Positions 16,749-24,623 of a DNA stretch of 49,141 nucleotides are shown piece by piece. The notes under the pieces were generated by a model. It ran no database searches. It was given only the letters and a program-made list of their open reading frames with translations, and was not told the DNA's origin. Origin of the DNA: Bacteroidia bacterium. Lineage in GTDB: Bacteria; Bacteroidota; Bacteroidia; UKL13-3. The stretch covers positions 1 to 49,141 of the forward strand of contig JAGVLJ010000014.1 in NCBI GenBank assembly GCA_020049855.1, read 5' to 3'. The translations under genes were made by a program, and so were the position numbers. Each line of letters starts with the position of its first letter. Positions within the stretch are counted from its first letter, which is position 1.

Positions 16749-17888
16749 GTCCCACACCCCGGTGGCTGTTTTCTCCCAACTGAATTTCGTTTGTTGAATA
16801 GTTCCTTTTGCAATCAAATTGGTTCTCAATTTTTCGTCCTTTGCCATTTGAATCATCGCATCTTTAATACTCTCAACCGAAAAAGGATTCACCAATAATG
16901 CCGCATCTCCGGCCACTTCGGGCATTGAGGTTACTCCCGAACAAATTATCGGTATTCCTGCCTGCATAGCCTCGAGAATGGGAATTCCGAATCCTTCAAA
17001 ATAAGAAACGTAGGTAAGAGCCAAAGCCGAACCCATTACGTGGCCAAGGTCTTCGTTGCTCAATCTCCCGGTGAACACTACATCCTCTTTAAATTTCATC
17101 TCTTCAAAAATGGCCTCAAGCTCCTGTGTTTTCCATGCTTTGCGGCCCACTATTACCAACTTTATTCCTGAGCCATAAGACTTGCGAAATGCATCAAATG
17201 CCTTGAGTAAATTACCAATATTTTTACGGGGCTGAATGGCTCCCACATAGAGAAAGTATGCATGGTCTTTAGTAAACCGCCTTCGGGTTACTTGTTTTAT
17301 AACTTCGTTTACAGGCTTAAACGAAGGAGCAGCACCCGGATACACAAGATCTATTTTTTCAGGTGCAATGGAATACAATTCTACTATATCCTTTTTGGTA
17401 TATTCAGAAATGGTAATGATACGTTGGGCACGTTCGGCAAACTGAGGAAAAAATTTAGTATAGTACCAAGCCCCTGATTTGCTTATATCCTCGGGATAAT
17501 GTTCAAAAGCTAAATCGTGCAATACCTGAACCTGCGGTATATTAGTACGCAACGAGAGATACCCATCGGGCGAAAAAAACAAATCGGCTTTGTATTTCCT
17601 GAGTAATCTGGGAATACTGTATTGAAAATAAATATAGTACAAATACGGATGCCTTGCCTGCGGAAAAGCTACTACCGGCTGCACATTGGGTGCATACACA
17701 TATTCCTCAGAAAATTTGCGGTCGAAAATAAAGACAAACTCATGTTCAGGATGGTTACGCACCACCCGTTGCAGGGTTTCGTGCTGAAAGGTGCCAATGC
17801 CTTCCAGTTTATCCTTTAAAAGAAAACGGGTATTTACTGCTATTCTCAACCGTTGCAAATTAGTAAAAACCGTGCGTATAATTGTCAT
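16722..17888 (-). CDS. Glycosyltransferase family 4 protein
   Basis: This is a GT-B retaining glycosyltransferase. N-terminal signals include LRIAVNTRFLLKDKLEGIGTF; the C-terminal nucleotide-sugar domain has YFLYVGAIQPRKNIGNLLKAF, VFTGRLSNEDL, and the EX7E motif in YFEGFGIPILEAMQAG, then SVTSMPEV-like CSGVTSMPEVAGDAALLVNP. The donor and acceptor cannot be told. I prefer ATG 17888 (MTIIRTVF); the in-frame ATG at 17918 lies in the promoter region shared with the divergent flippase gene. It is the left border of the polysaccharide region, diverging from wzx-, wzz- and wzy-like genes, so it probably builds the same glycan. Confidence 0.9.
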   Translation of the reverse strand: MTIIRTVFTNLQRLRIAVNTRFLLKDKLEGIGTFQHETLQRVVRNHPEHEFVFIFDRKFSEEYVYAPNVQPVVAFPQARHPYLYYIYFQYSIPRLLRKYKADLFFSPDGYLSLRTNIPQVQVLHDLAFEHYPEDISKSGAWYYTKFFPQFAERAQRIITISEYTKKDIVELYSIAPEKIDLVYPGAAPSFKPVNEVIKQVTRRRFTKDHAYFLYVGAIQPRKNIGNLLKAFDAFRKSYGSGIKLVIVGRKAWKTQELEAIFEEMKFKEDVVFTGRLSNEDLGHVMGSALALTYVSYFEGFGIPILEAMQAGIPIICSGVTSMPEVAGDAALLVNPFSVESIKDAMIQMAKDEKLRTNLIAKGTIQQTKFSWEKTATGVWDSFVCVLGS

Positions 17889-17911
17889 TTCAGTTAGTAT
17901 TACTATCTTTC
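17882..17911 (+). promoter_or_regulatory. Promoter-like sequence for the flippase gene
   Basis: TTG (17882-17884), 19 bases, TATCTTTC (17904-17911) is one base from TAnnTTTG. The GTG start of the flippase follows after 10 bases, giving a very short leader. Confidence 0.5.
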
Positions 17912-17921
17912 CGAGCATATT

Positions 17922-19367
17922 GTGGTAAAGAAATTTTTTGGCAACCTGCTGCTATTAGTATTCGCTAACCTGCTTATTAAACCTTTGTGGGTATTAGGCA
18001 TTGACCGCACCGTACAAAATCTGGTAGGTACCGAGGCTTATGGCCAATACTACGAGTTATTCAACACTACTTTTTTGCTTGCCATTTTACTTGATATGGG
18101 CATTAACAATTACAACAGCAAGGTAATTGCCCGGCATCCGCAACTCATCAATAAAAAACTGGCCGGTATTTTGGTGGTAAAACTGCTGCTGGCGGTAGTG
18201 TACCTGCTCATCACCCTGCTTATAGGTATCTTTTCAGGTTACACAAGCGTTCAAATGTACCTGTTGATGCTGCTTTGTTTGAATCAAATTTTATCGTGGT
18301 ACATTTTATACCTGCGTACCAATATTTCGGCCTTGCAGTTGTTCAAAACCGATACCTTTCTTTCGGTACTCGACAGGCTGTTGATGATTGTTTTTTGTGG
18401 TGTTTTATTGTTTACTCCGTTGCGCACCCGTTTTCAAATCGAGTATTTTGTGTATGCTCAAACTTTATCCTACTTGTTTACTGCGATAGTATGTTTGGCC
18501 TTTGTAAGCAGGTACACCGCCCAAATTAAACTTAACTGGAATTTACCTTTGCTGCTGGTTATCGTTAAACAAAGTTATCCCTATGCGCTGCTTGCTTTTT
18601 TGATGGTAGTATATACACGCATTGATGCTAAAATGATGTACCTAATTTTACCCGACAGCGAACGGGAAATAGGGATGTATGCAGCAGCCTACCGCCTGCT
18701 TGATGCAGTGAATATGCTGGGCATCCTGGTCGCCTCGTTGTTGCTGCCTATTTTTTTAAAAATGCTCAGGCAAAAACAAAGCTTGAACAAACTGGTCAAC
18801 TTTAGCTTTACACTGGTAGTGCTTCCTGCCATTTTGCTTGCCGCCTATGCCTGGCAATACAAAGAACAGGTGATGTCGGCTTTATATGTGCATACCTTCC
18901 CGCAAAGCGGAATGATTTTTTTGCTGCTCATGCTTTCCTTTATTCCCATATGCACCATTTATGTGTATGGAACACTGCTCACCGCCAACGAAAATCTGAC
19001 CCTGTTAAATAAAATAGCCCTGTTAAGTTTATTGCTGAATATCATTTTAAACTTATGGCTTATCCCCGAATATAAGGCTCTAGGAGCCGCATGCACCGGA
19101 TTGATTACCCAGAGTTTTGTAGCCGGCTGCCATATGTTTTTTTCGTACCGCAAAATGCCGCTAAAGGCAACCCCGTATTTATGGTTAAAAATCATCGGAA
19201 TAGCGATAATATTGTTTGCCCTTGCGGGCTGGCTGCGCACAGGCGTCCTAACAGGTTTAGCTGCACTTGTTTTACCTGCAGCCACTGCTGGTAGTATGGT
19301 ACTGGTTCTAAATCTGTTTAACTGGAAAAATATGCTGAACGTACTGAAAGGAACCGTGCAACGTTAA
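17922..19367 (+). CDS. Wzx-like polysaccharide flippase (MOP superfamily)
   Basis: This is a 481-residue, very hydrophobic protein with about 12 predicted TM helices. The N-terminus (FFGNLLLLVFANLLIKPLWV) and the AYGQYYELFN, SYPYALLAFLMVVYTRIDAKMM and EREIGMYAAAYRLLDAV segments are typical of oligosaccharide flippases, including the Y.....DKIML-like TM7 region and the 'G.Y..AY.i.d' loop. It would move lipid-linked repeat units across the inner membrane for assembly outside. The start is GTG 17922 because no ATG occurs before TM1. It is followed closely by wzz- and wzy-like genes, consistent with a Wzx/Wzy-dependent pathway. Confidence 0.88.
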   Translation: MVKKFFGNLLLLVFANLLIKPLWVLGIDRTVQNLVGTEAYGQYYELFNTTFLLAILLDMGINNYNSKVIARHPQLINKKLAGILVVKLLLAVVYLLITLLIGIFSGYTSVQMYLLMLLCLNQILSWYILYLRTNISALQLFKTDTFLSVLDRLLMIVFCGVLLFTPLRTRFQIEYFVYAQTLSYLFTAIVCLAFVSRYTAQIKLNWNLPLLLVIVKQSYPYALLAFLMVVYTRIDAKMMYLILPDSEREIGMYAAAYRLLDAVNMLGILVASLLLPIFLKMLRQKQSLNKLVNFSFTLVVLPAILLAAYAWQYKEQVMSALYVHTFPQSGMIFLLLMLSFIPICTIYVYGTLLTANENLTLLNKIALLSLLLNIILNLWLIPEYKALGAACTGLITQSFVAGCHMFFSYRKMPLKATPYLWLKIIGIAIILFALAGWLRTGVLTGLAALVLPAATAGSMVLVLNLFNWKNMLNVLKGTVQR

Positions 19368-19384
19368 TCTATCGTCAAATAATG

Positions 19385-19392
19385 TATTTTTG
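19385..19392 (+). promoter_or_regulatory. TAnnTTTG element inside the polysaccharide operon
   Basis: TATTTTTG is a perfect -7 match 15 bases before the Wzz-like start. No clear TTTG is present at the -33 distance, so this may be a weak internal promoter. Confidence 0.35.
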
Positions 19393-19407
19393 CTCAAATT
19401 CGTTTTC

Positions 19408-20442
19408 ATGAACAATACACCCAATCATCCTCGTTTTGACCTGATAAACATCGTGTACTTCCTTATTCGCTGGTGGAAAAAAATTATGCTGGTAACCCTA
19501 TGCGGAGCTGGAATCTCGGTAGTGGTAGCGTTACTGCTACCTCCCAAATTTATGGCACAGGCAGTGGTTTTTCCCAGTTCAAATGGCTCCTTTGCCGGAG
19601 CCTACCTTTCTGAAGTTACCTCGAAGGATAAAGCGCAGGACCCGCTTGCTTTTGGCGAAGAAGAACATGCCGAACAATTGCTTCAGATTTTGCAGTCGGA
19701 TTTTGTGCGGGGCTCGGTTATCCGAAAATTTAAACTGATGGAACATTATGAAATTAACCCAACATCAAAAGGTGCCGAATTAAAATTGGCCAACCAATAC
19801 GAAAGTAACATAAAAGTAAAACGCAACCAATATTCGGCTATTGAAGTGACAGTACTTGATAAAAATCCACAATATGCTGCTGATATTGCCAATGCAGTAG
19901 TTGCCTTTGCCGACACGGCCAAACGCGAAATGTTACGCAGCTACTCAACACGCGCATTAAGTGATATGGAAAGTTACCTGGCCGAAAAAGAAGCCTACAT
20001 TCAAGTAGTTAAAGATTCGCTGAATGCGCTGGGTGAAAAAGGAATTATCTCGCCCGATGAACAGGTGAAAGGTTTAATGGAACAAGCAGCTATTGCCGCC
20101 TCTCATAATGACCAACGCACGCTAAATTATATTGACACCCGCATTAAATCAATTGGTGCGCTATCGGGCGATTATTTTCGTTACAACCGCCTAATGGTGG
20201 AAGAAGCTCAGAAAATGGCCGATCTGCGTAAAAAATACGAGCAGGCCAAAGCCAATACAAAATCGGAAATTGCCGCCAGCTTTGAAGTTAACAGAGCTTA
20301 CCCCCCCGGTGATCGTGCCTTTCCGGTGAGGTGGCTTATTGTGGTAGCCGCTACCATTGCTACCTTTGTTACCACCTGTTTGGTACTGCTGATTTACGAG
20401 CAACTTTACCTGCCGGTTAAACAACAGCTTGGCCATAACTAA
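19408..20442 (+). CDS. Wzz-like polysaccharide chain-length/co-polymerase protein
   Basis: The 344-residue protein has the PCP layout: a TM helix near the N-terminus (IMLVTLCGAGISVVVALLL) followed by PPKFMAQAVVFPS, a long periplasmic helical part with coiled coil (ALSDMESYLAEKEAYIQVVKD onward in outline), the Pro-rich motif PPGDRAFPVRW just before TM2, and a second TM helix (LIVVAATIATFVTTCLVLLIY). It lacks a C-terminal Walker tyrosine kinase. Such proteins set polymer length together with Wzy. ATG 19408 gives the usual start; the upstream in-frame TTG at 19390 overlaps the -7 promoter element. The stop overlaps the next ATG by one base (TAATG). A run of seven C (20301-20307) encodes the two prolines. 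Confidence 0.88.
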   Translation: MNNTPNHPRFDLINIVYFLIRWWKKIMLVTLCGAGISVVVALLLPPKFMAQAVVFPSSNGSFAGAYLSEVTSKDKAQDPLAFGEEEHAEQLLQILQSDFVRGSVIRKFKLMEHYEINPTSKGAELKLANQYESNIKVKRNQYSAIEVTVLDKNPQYAADIANAVVAFADTAKREMLRSYSTRALSDMESYLAEKEAYIQVVKDSLNALGEKGIISPDEQVKGLMEQAAIAASHNDQRTLNYIDTRIKSIGALSGDYFRYNRLMVEEAQKMADLRKKYEQAKANTKSEIAASFEVNRAYPPGDRAFPVRWLIVVAATIATFVTTCLVLLIYEQLYLPVKQQLGHN

Positions 20443-21914
20443 TGTACTTTGATTTTACCAATCAACTAAAACAACCACGCAGCCTGATGCTGTGGGCAAC
20501 GCTGCTTTCGCTGACAGGAATTGGAACAGGCTACTTCTACTATCAGCAATTCCCCGAATATAACTGGCTTCTGTTTTTTTTACCGGCCTCGTTGCTATTT
20601 GTTGTATTCTTAATTTTTCGATCATTTAACGCTGTTTTTTGGCTGGCAGTTGGCTGTACACCCCTCTCATTAGCCACGCTTGACCAAACAGCTAATCTTG
20701 GATTAAGTTTGCCCAACGAGCCGCTCATCATGCTGTTAATGTTCATTATTTTACTGCGACTGTTTTTTGTACGCAGCATAGAGAACGCAATACTAAAACA
20801 TCCCATAAGCGTAGGCATTTACTTTTACCTTGGCTGGCTGTTTATTACATCGTGTACCAGTACCATGCCGCTGGTTTCCTTCAAATTTTTACTGTCACGC
20901 ATTTGGTTCATTGTGGTGTTTTATTTTTACGGCATCTCTTTTTTTAAAGAGAAAAAAAATATTTCCCGTTTCATCTGGATTTATTCTGTTCCGCTGGCTA
21001 TCGCGGTTATTAATACAATCGTTCAGCATAACGAATTTGCATTTTCCAGAGATGCGGCTTTTTATGTAATGAGCCCCTTTTTTATTGACCACGGGGTGTA
21101 TGCGGCCACCATTGCCTTTATGGTTCCACCTTTAATTGCTTTAGCATGGGTCGGTCGTAAGGGCGGACAATCATCAGGATTGCAAGTAGCCGCCATTGCA
21201 CTTATCCTGCTATTTACCTCCGGCATTTTACTTTCCTACACCCGCGCAGCCTGGCTAAGCTTGGGGGCTGCAGCCGCACTGACTGTTGTTTTTTTCATGC
21301 GTATCCGGCTATGGTTTTTACTGCTCACCACAAGTCTGGTAACAGTGGTATATGTAAATTTTAAAGATGATATTGCCGTTATGCTATCGCGCAACAAGCA
21401 AGTATCCGAAACAGGTTTCGACCGACAGTTTCAATCCATTACCAATATATCTACCGATAACTCAAACCTCGAACGCATTAACCGATGGAACTCGGCCATT
21501 GCCATGTTTAAAGAAAAACCACTAACGGGGTTTGGGCCGGGTACCTATATTTTTAATTATGCCCCTTATCAAAACTCGGCCGACCTCACACCCATCAGTA
21601 CCAACTTTGGTGACGGGGGCAACTCGCACAGCGAATATTTAAACCCGTTAGCCGAAACCGGATTGCCCGGATTGCTTTTGATTATTTTATTAGTACTGTT
21701 GTACCTGCACACCGCCATGAAACTGGTGTACCATGCCCGAATGAAACATGTGCGGTTACTTGCCTTTGGAATTGCACTGGGAATTTCGACCTACTACGCT
21801 CATGGTGTATTAAACAATTACAGCGACTCCGACAAAACCATGGTGCTCATTTGGGCCTTTGCAGGTATGCTGGCTTCATTGGATATTTACGGAAGGAGAG
21901 CTAAAGAGGGTTGA
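20442..21914 (+). CDS. O-antigen ligase/polymerase-like membrane protein (Wzy/WaaL family)
   Basis: The 490-residue protein has about 11-12 TM helices and one large periplasmic loop near residues 290-410. The loop carries the family landmarks: ERINRWNSAIAMFKEKPLTGFGPGTY (the R..W......hPl.G.G.g.f pattern, in outline) and GNSHSEYLNPLAETGLPG with the conserved His. The earlier TM stretch SGILLSYTRAAWLSL holds the catalytic-type Arg found in this family. It would polymerise repeat units or ligate the glycan to a lipid or protein. The start overlaps the Wzz-like stop by one base, indicating coupling. The end overlaps a convergent accessory gene by 14 bases. Confidence 0.87.
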   Translation: MYFDFTNQLKQPRSLMLWATLLSLTGIGTGYFYYQQFPEYNWLLFFLPASLLFVVFLIFRSFNAVFWLAVGCTPLSLATLDQTANLGLSLPNEPLIMLLMFIILLRLFFVRSIENAILKHPISVGIYFYLGWLFITSCTSTMPLVSFKFLLSRIWFIVVFYFYGISFFKEKKNISRFIWIYSVPLAIAVINTIVQHNEFAFSRDAAFYVMSPFFIDHGVYAATIAFMVPPLIALAWVGRKGGQSSGLQVAAIALILLFTSGILLSYTRAAWLSLGAAAALTVVFFMRIRLWFLLLTTSLVTVVYVNFKDDIAVMLSRNKQVSETGFDRQFQSITNISTDNSNLERINRWNSAIAMFKEKPLTGFGPGTYIFNYAPYQNSADLTPISTNFGDGGNSHSEYLNPLAETGLPGLLLIILLVLLYLHTAMKLVYHARMKHVRLLAFGIALGISTYYAHGVLNNYSDSDKTMVLIWAFAGMLASLDIYGRRAKEG

Positions 21915-22581
21915 ATGTATATCCTACTTTAACCTCTGATAAAATCAACGATTTTAAATCTGGATAACCAAAAGGAGACTTACTGTAATATAATCCAAGC
22001 CCAGCTTTAAATCTATTTTTTTGTATTGAGTAATTCACATTTACTGCTTCAAACATAAAACTACCTGTTCCCCCACCAAAATATTGTGCATAAGAATAAT
22101 TAGTACCTCTATTCATAAAAGCCAAACCTACCTCCATAATATGTTGAACTGGTTTTCGAGGTCTGAAAACCTTTATTAAATTTAAGTTATAATCAACAAT
22201 TAAACCTTGTACATTCACTCCAGGGCTACTTATACTACTAGTTGTAGTATCAACAATTGGTAAAGTATAATAAATATGATTATAACGGATAGTATTGGAA
22301 TACTTTACTCCCCACCCTTTCCTGTTGCTTAAACTAATCCCAAGGTTAAGACCCATTCCAGTTAATTGATTTGCCAGACTATAGAATGGGATTACCTGCG
22401 CAGGAGAAGGATAGTACATAAAGTCTGTTTTTGAGAAAATGCCAAACCTACGAACATAATTGGCCTCAACCAAAAGCAACACTTTTCTTTCCTTTTGCTT
22501 TACCTCTTGAGAATAACCCTTAAAAAAAAAGGCACAATGCAAAATGATACTAAAAATTATAAATATTTTAAAGTTGCTCAT
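21901..22581 (-). CDS. Predicted outer membrane beta-barrel protein, unknown
   Basis: I do not recognise a family. The 226 residues begin with a signal peptide (FKIFIIFSIILHCAFFFKGYSQ), followed by alternating polar/hydrophobic stretches and Gly/Tyr-rich turns: GMGLNLGISLSNRKGWGVKYSN, HIMEVGLAFMNRGTN, NRFKAGLGLYYSKSPFG, ending SEVKVGYTFNPL, a barrel-like terminal strand. It fits an 8-10-strand outer membrane protein of the OmpW/OMP_b-brl type in size. It lies 6 bases after a lipoprotein gene on the same strand, so they form a pair. The DNA looks more AT-rich than the neighbouring polysaccharide genes. Confidence 0.65.
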   Translation of the reverse strand: MSNFKIFIIFSIILHCAFFFKGYSQEVKQKERKVLLLVEANYVRRFGIFSKTDFMYYPSPAQVIPFYSLANQLTGMGLNLGISLSNRKGWGVKYSNTIRYNHIYYTLPIVDTTTSSISSPGVNVQGLIVDYNLNLIKVFRPRKPVQHIMEVGLAFMNRGTNYSYAQYFGGGTGSFMFEAVNVNYSIQKNRFKAGLGLYYSKSPFGYPDLKSLILSEVKVGYTFNPL

Positions 22582-22587
22582 AAAAAA

Positions 22588-23898
22588 CTACGGTGTTCTT
22601 AGTGTGTTATTAAACTCAATATGCTCAGCCTGCCATGCAGATCCTGACCAATTCATCAGATTGAAAAGGTTGTATGGATAAGGCGTATCACGGTTAGTGA
22701 AAAAATAAAGGGCGTAAGGTACATTAGCCGACCTAAACTCAAATTTGACGTACTTATTTGTTGTTGGGCTTATAAAAAGGTACTTCGGGCTATTTCGTTC
22801 TTTTTTCCTTAATGCATCCCGTTCATATAATACAAACGCAATAATTGGTCGACCCCAGGCATACCAATTATCCTTTCCAACCCAATTAAAGTTAACATCA
22901 TACCCACGGTAATTACAACAATTTGCCTGATGAATTTCTTGCCTAGTGAATTTCCCGACCTTATCCCCTCTTTCATTATTAGTATTAGCCCATAAATCAT
23001 GTATCGCCCAGGATTCATTGCAAAGTTTGCGGATGCAATAAACTTCACTTGGACCGCCCATCCATCCATCATAATCAATTGAAATAGCCATATTTTGTAT
23101 CCAAAATTGGTCACCTGGAGCATTTGTCTTATATTTTGGTGCATAGATTGGGTGATGATATTTCATTGAGCCAGAATCAGCATACGTGCTATCAAAAACA
23201 TCTCCTGAAAGAGAACCATCAATTGGAAAAGTACCGTCATTCTCAATAATATCGTTTACCGAAAAGACCCAAACATGTTTACCCATTAGTGAGGTTGTAT
23301 CTTGTGAAGTAATTGAATCAATGGTTAAGTCAGCTGGCAAACCCGTATACTTTTTCTTATAAGCCGTATAGTTATTATACTCCTCATCTTCCCAGTAAGG
23401 AACAGCATATATGGTGGAAGATACAGGCTCTGTTTCCGGTTGCGGGATGTAAATTTGTATAAAATAATTTTCACCATCAATATTCCTAAGTGAATAAACT
23501 AGATCCAGGAAATTCTCATCAATTCCATTGTCATCCAAAACTGCCTGTGCGCTATCAACCAAATCGTATCCCCCATTTGTGCAAACCGTAATTAGCCTTT
23601 CGATGAGAACACAACTGTCTGCCCCAACAGAATCCCCAGTGTTGGTCGCGGCTGTTGCAAGTATATTTTTAAAAGCATTAGACTCGGTTAGACCCGAAAA
23701 AGCTTTTGCAATTAACCCTAACTGTTTTTTGGCGTAAGCCAACTGCGCTTCTTCTGTTTCAAAATGCTGTAACGAATAATTTGCATTAGGGTTGTTGACA
23801 AAAGGAGACTTGTTATTACTCATTTCAGGTAAATCTTGCTTTTTGCAGGATAAAGATAACAAAATCAAAGTGCAGATTGCGAATATTTGTGTTTTCAT
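22588..23898 (-). CDS. Large secreted lipoprotein of unknown function
   Basis: The 436-residue protein has a lipobox (LILLSLSC, Cys18) followed by KKQDLPEM. I recognise no domain. The mature part has an N-terminal helical stretch (EAQLAYAKKQLGLIAKAFSGL), then sequence rich in Asp, Tyr and Trp, with cysteines in DSCVLIERLITVCTNGG and CIRKLCNE plus a CC pair in HQANCCNYRG that may form disulfides. Phrases such as YDGWMGGPSEVYCIRKLC and FNWVGKDNWYAWGRP suggest a folded extracellular domain. It is first in a two-gene unit with a barrel protein and has a well-formed promoter. The codon choice is AT-rich. An adhesin, effector or surface-binding role is possible but not shown. Confidence 0.6.
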   Translation of the reverse strand: MKTQIFAICTLILLSLSCKKQDLPEMSNNKSPFVNNPNANYSLQHFETEEAQLAYAKKQLGLIAKAFSGLTESNAFKNILATAATNTGDSVGADSCVLIERLITVCTNGGYDLVDSAQAVLDDNGIDENFLDLVYSLRNIDGENYFIQIYIPQPETEPVSSTIYAVPYWEDEEYNNYTAYKKKYTGLPADLTIDSITSQDTTSLMGKHVWVFSVNDIIENDGTFPIDGSLSGDVFDSTYADSGSMKYHHPIYAPKYKTNAPGDQFWIQNMAISIDYDGWMGGPSEVYCIRKLCNESWAIHDLWANTNNERGDKVGKFTRQEIHQANCCNYRGYDVNFNWVGKDNWYAWGRPIIAFVLYERDALRKKERNSPKYLFISPTTNKYVKFEFRSANVPYALYFFTNRDTPYPYNLFNLMNWSGSAWQAEHIEFNNTLRTP

Positions 23899-23924
23899 AA
23901 AACATTAATTAAGGTTTATTAAGA

Positions 23925-23954
23925 CAAAGTTATATAAAAAACGAAATCGTCAAA
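23925..23954 (-). promoter_or_regulatory. Well-matched Bacteroidota promoter for the accessory lipoprotein operon
   Basis: On the minus strand TTTG (23954-23951), 18 bases, then TAACTTTG (23932-23925) gives a full match to TTTG...TAnnTTTG. The start codon follows 26 bases downstream. Confidence 0.65.
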
Positions 23955-24030
23955 TTTTATTTTACATTAGGCCAAATTTAATTGTACAATCAAAAGATGT
24001 TATTTCAATCAGGGCAACGAAGATTGCTTC

Positions 24031-24351
24031 GTGAAACTTCACATAGGGAAAGAAATAGAGAAACAGATTAAATTAAATGGCATTAGCAAAAGCGAATTCG
24101 CCAGACGCATTGCCAAGTCAAGGCAAAATGTGGAGGATATTCTTAAGCGTGAATCAATCGATTCAGCCCTATTATACAAAATTAGCTCGGTGTTAAAATT
24201 TGACTTTTTTGAACCTTATTCTAATTCTTTGGGCATTAACAAGCCGGAAGACTCAACTACAACTAATAAAGATAAAGAATTAGAAAGCCTAAAAAAAGAG
24301 ATTAGCTATCTAGAAGAAATTAATACCCTTCTAAAGAAGAATAAAAAGTAA
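24031..24351 (+). CDS. Small XRE-type helix-turn-helix protein with coiled-coil tail
   Basis: The 106-residue protein begins IGKEIEKQIKLNGISKSEFARRI, the pattern of an XRE/Cro-type HTH (helix 2 KSEFARRIAKS, helix 3 RQNVEDILKRES). After residue 60 comes a linker rich in T and N and then a heptad-like tail (KELESLKKEISYLEEINTLLKK), which should dimerise. The start is GTG, as no ATG is available in frame. It diverges from the accessory lipoprotein operon, a common layout for a local regulator, and the intergenic promoter could be its target. It ends two bases before the stop of the convergent small winged-helix gene. Confidence 0.75.
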   Translation: MKLHIGKEIEKQIKLNGISKSEFARRIAKSRQNVEDILKRESIDSALLYKISSVLKFDFFEPYSNSLGINKPEDSTTTNKDKELESLKKEISYLEEINTLLKKNKK

Positions 24352-24353
24352 CT

Positions 24354-24623
24354 TCACCTGCTATTATGCTTCATCAATCCCTCTTTGGTAGCCAGGTAAT
24401 GGTATGCCCGCATGTTGTCGCTGTCATAAATAAAGCTGCGAACGTACTCACTTTGTTCCATATCAAATTTCATGGCGGTTACCAGCTTGTGTTGTATTAA
24501 GCCGCGCAGGCAGTCGGTAATAATATTTTCGGGAGCATTTACTTCCTTTACAATATTGTCAAATGGCTCTACAAAATAAAGAGCTCCTAAAATATCAAAT
24601 TCTACGGGTGATAAATCATTCAT
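24354..24623 (-). CDS. Small winged-helix-like protein coupled to a glycosyltransferase
   Basis: The 89-residue protein starts at ATG 24623, which overlaps the GT2 stop by 4 bases (ATGA); an in-frame ATG at 24644 lies inside the GT2 gene and is less likely. The pattern LSPVEFDILGALYFVEPFDNI, ENIITDCLRGLIQHKLVTAM and MRAYHYLATKEGLMKHN resembles a winged helix: helix, helix, recognition-like helix, then a wing ending in 'Y.LT.EG'. I do not know a named family. It is the last gene of a tightly coupled three-gene chain that makes membrane glycan enzymes, so it may be a local regulator or a small protein partner of the glycosyltransferase. Confidence 0.6.
   Translation of the reverse strand: MNDLSPVEFDILGALYFVEPFDNIVKEVNAPENIITDCLRGLIQHKLVTAMKFDMEQSEYVRSFIYDSDNMRAYHYLATKEGLMKHNSR

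Noticed and set aside
22809-23144. 111-codon reading frame in another frame of the accessory lipoprotein gene
   Set aside because: The lipoprotein frame is longer, has a signal and lipobox, and a promoter; this frame has none of these.
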